Shown: positions 4,910 through 5,997 of the stretch, one piece after another
Layout of the letters: every line of letters starts with the position of its first letter
Position numbering within the stretch: the first letter of the stretch is position 1
NCBI GenBank assembly: GCA_934552695.1
Contig: CAKTER010000101.1
Location: forward strand, 1 to 5,997
Length of the DNA stretch: 5,997 nucleotides
Source of the DNA: an uncultured Eubacteriales bacterium
Lineage (GTDB): Bacteria; Bacillota; Clostridia; Lachnospirales; Anaerotignaceae
Direction of reading: 5' to 3'
Notes under the pieces: model-generated
What the model was told of the DNA's origin: nothing
The model's input: the letters and a program-made list of their open reading frames with translations, nothing else
Database searches by the model: none
Made by a program: the position numbers and the translations under genes

Positions 4910-5895
4910 AGCTCCTCCCCCAGCTGACGGTAAATCTCTGCCGCCGCCTCCGGTGTCACCGGATTAATGCGGTTGCCGGTGCCAAACTCGAACCCGGCCG
5001 GGGCCCCAATCCGGGGCACAATCCGGCAATACCAATGGAACACCCGGCCAAGCCCGGCGCCTCGGGGCACATCCTGAAAACAAATGTTGTAGCCCAGCCC
5101 ATCCCGCAGACGGGGCAGCCGCCGCAAAACATCGTAAAACAAGGCGCCAAAGCTTTCCCGCTGCGCCTCCGAAAAATCAACAAAGCTGGCAATATGCGTC
5201 TTGCTGATAATCCAAAGCTCAAAGGCGCTCCGGGAGGCATAGGGGGTAAAGGCCAAAAAGCTTTGGTTTTGGGCCACCACCCGGCCGCCCTCGGCCAGCT
5301 CCTTTGCCACAATATCGCAAAACAGGCACGAGTCGTGGGCCGCCCGGTAGGCCCGGGCATGATCCAGCGCATCCTGCTGTTCCTTCCCCGGCACCGGGGC
5401 CCCCAGCAGCTGCCAATGGGAATGGGCAATGGACGCTCCCGCCTCGGGCCCGCAGTTTTTAAAAATCTGCACATACATCACCCGGGGGTCTTTTTGAATC
5501 TCCCGCATCCGCTCCTGCAACACCCACAGAATCTTTTGGATATGCTCCAAGGGAAACTCATGGAGCACCCCGCCGTGGTCGGCGGTGTCCACCAATACCT
5601 CGTGCCGTCCCAAGCCGGGAACGTTGCGATAAAACCCGTCCGGCACAAAGTCCGGCTCGGCCTCGGCCACTGCCGGGTACCGGTTTTCGAACACCCGCAC
5701 CGTCCACGCCCCATTGGGGCCATCCTGATACACAGCCGCCGGGGTTTCCCCCTCGTGGCCGGGGCAAAAAGCGCAGTCGCCGCCGGCCCGTCGAGAGCTG
5801 ACCTGCCGCCACTTAAAATCGTAAGGCTTGTTCCGGCGGTTAGCCGCATAATACACCCAGTCCCCGCTGACCGGGTCCTGTCTCAATTCCGACAT
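4906..5895 (-). CDS. galT: GalT-family hexose-1-phosphate nucleotidylyltransferase, HSH-type active site
   Basis: HIT-superfamily enzyme expected to exchange a hexose 1-phosphate with a sugar nucleotide through a nucleotidyl-histidine intermediate; in the Leloir pathway this is galactose-1-phosphate uridylyltransferase. The N-terminal half starts with LRQDPVSGDWVYYA (4-17), has a CAFC metal-binding pair (Cys41, Cys44), WTVRVFENRYPA (64-75) and GRHEVLVDT (96-104), and holds the active-site string NCGPEAGASIAHSHWQ (147-162), with His160 the predicted nucleophile and His158 a likely metal ligand. The C-terminal half has a second CLFC pair (190-193), TPYASRSAFELWI (217-229), FHWYCRIVPR (286-295) and GFEFGTGNRINPVTPEAA (301-318). 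The 329 residues match this family. ATG at 5893-5895 follows AGGAGG (5901-5906) by 5 nt. Classical GalT carries HPH; here it is HSH, so activity on another sugar, as in ADP-glucose phosphorylase, is possible. The symbol is by family only. Confidence 0.88.
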   Translation of the reverse strand: MSELRQDPVSGDWVYYAANRRNKPYDFKWRQVSSRRAGGDCAFCPGHEGETPAAVYQDGPNGAWTVRVFENRYPAVAEAEPDFVPDGFYRNVPGLGRHEVLVDTADHGGVLHEFPLEHIQKILWVLQERMREIQKDPRVMYVQIFKNCGPEAGASIAHSHWQLLGAPVPGKEQQDALDHARAYRAAHDSCLFCDIVAKELAEGGRVVAQNQSFLAFTPYASRSAFELWIISKTHIASFVDFSEAQRESFGALFYDVLRRLPRLRDGLGYNICFQDVPRGAGLGRVFHWYCRIVPRIGAPAGFEFGTGNRINPVTPEAAAEIYRQLGEEL

Positions 5896-5904
5896 CGCCG
5901 CCTC

Positions 5905-5997
5905 CTACTCTCCCACTACATACCAGTTTTCGATGCCGGAAAAAATATCTCCGGCTAAGGGCGCCACCGTCCCGCCCACATGGTCGCTGACCAATAG
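5905..5997 (-). CDS. C-terminal 30 residues of an unidentified protein (cut by window edge)
   Basis: An open frame enters from the right edge and ends at TAG (5905-5907). The visible tail contains VGGTVAPLAGDIF and ends IENWYVVGE, a composition typical of a folded protein rather than noise. I do not recognise the family. Its stop overlaps the AGGAGG of the GalT-type gene and only 9 nt separate the two coding regions, so it is the upstream member of the same operon and may share a carbohydrate role, which is inference from context. Confidence 0.6.
   Translation of the reverse strand, partial: LLVSDHVGGTVAPLAGDIFSGIENWYVVGE

Noticed and set aside
5035..5958. Long plus-strand open frame of 307 codons opposite the GalT-type gene
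   Set aside because: Antisense shadow of a clearly recognised enzyme; no motifs of its own.

Overview
All recognisable genes in this window lie on the minus strand, so transcription runs from high to low coordinates. The DNA is GC-rich. Genes carry strong AGGAGG-type ribosome binding sites, the solute-binding protein is a lipoprotein with an LAAC lipobox, and the secreted protein has SLH-like repeats. Together these suggest a Gram-positive member of the Bacillota, most likely class Clostridia (an Oscillospiraceae-like gut anaerobe is a reasonable guess). The window cannot prove the lineage.

Right part (5997 to about 4160): a compact operon made of the last 30 codons of an unidentified protein, then a GalT-family hexose-1-phosphate nucleotidylyltransferase with an HSH rather than HPH active-site motif, then a short RluA-family pseudouridine synthase. 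The first two genes are 9 nt apart. The second and third overlap in ATGA. The operon is closed by a convincing intrinsic terminator at 4160-4189. After it comes a 74-codon gene for a small two-helix membrane protein (3890-4114, GTG start), with its own good ribosome binding site but no promoter I can see.

Middle (3843 to about 2000): a near-consensus sigma-A-type promoter (TTGATA, 16 nt, TATAAT) lies about 290 nt upstream of a 465-codon gene for a secreted protein. That protein has a signal peptide, three SLH-like repeats, a middle domain like those associated with CAP proteins, and a C-terminal CAP/SCP domain. The CAP domain has lost the two histidines that normally line the CAP cavity. The long leader is rich in small hairpins. 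Downstream of the gene is a region of inverted repeats that may end transcription.

Left part (about 1911 to 1): a promoter with a perfect 7-bp dyad in its 5' leader drives livJ-like and livH-like genes of a branched-chain-amino-acid-type (HAAT) ABC importer. A 245-nt spacer with three hairpins separates the two genes. livH runs off the left edge; livM, livG and livF would be expected beyond it.

No phage, transposon, CRISPR, toxin-antitoxin or defence locus is visible. The content looks like ordinary chromosome. The points of interest are the degenerate CAP protein with its long leader, the HSH-type GalT, and the structured livJ-livH spacer.
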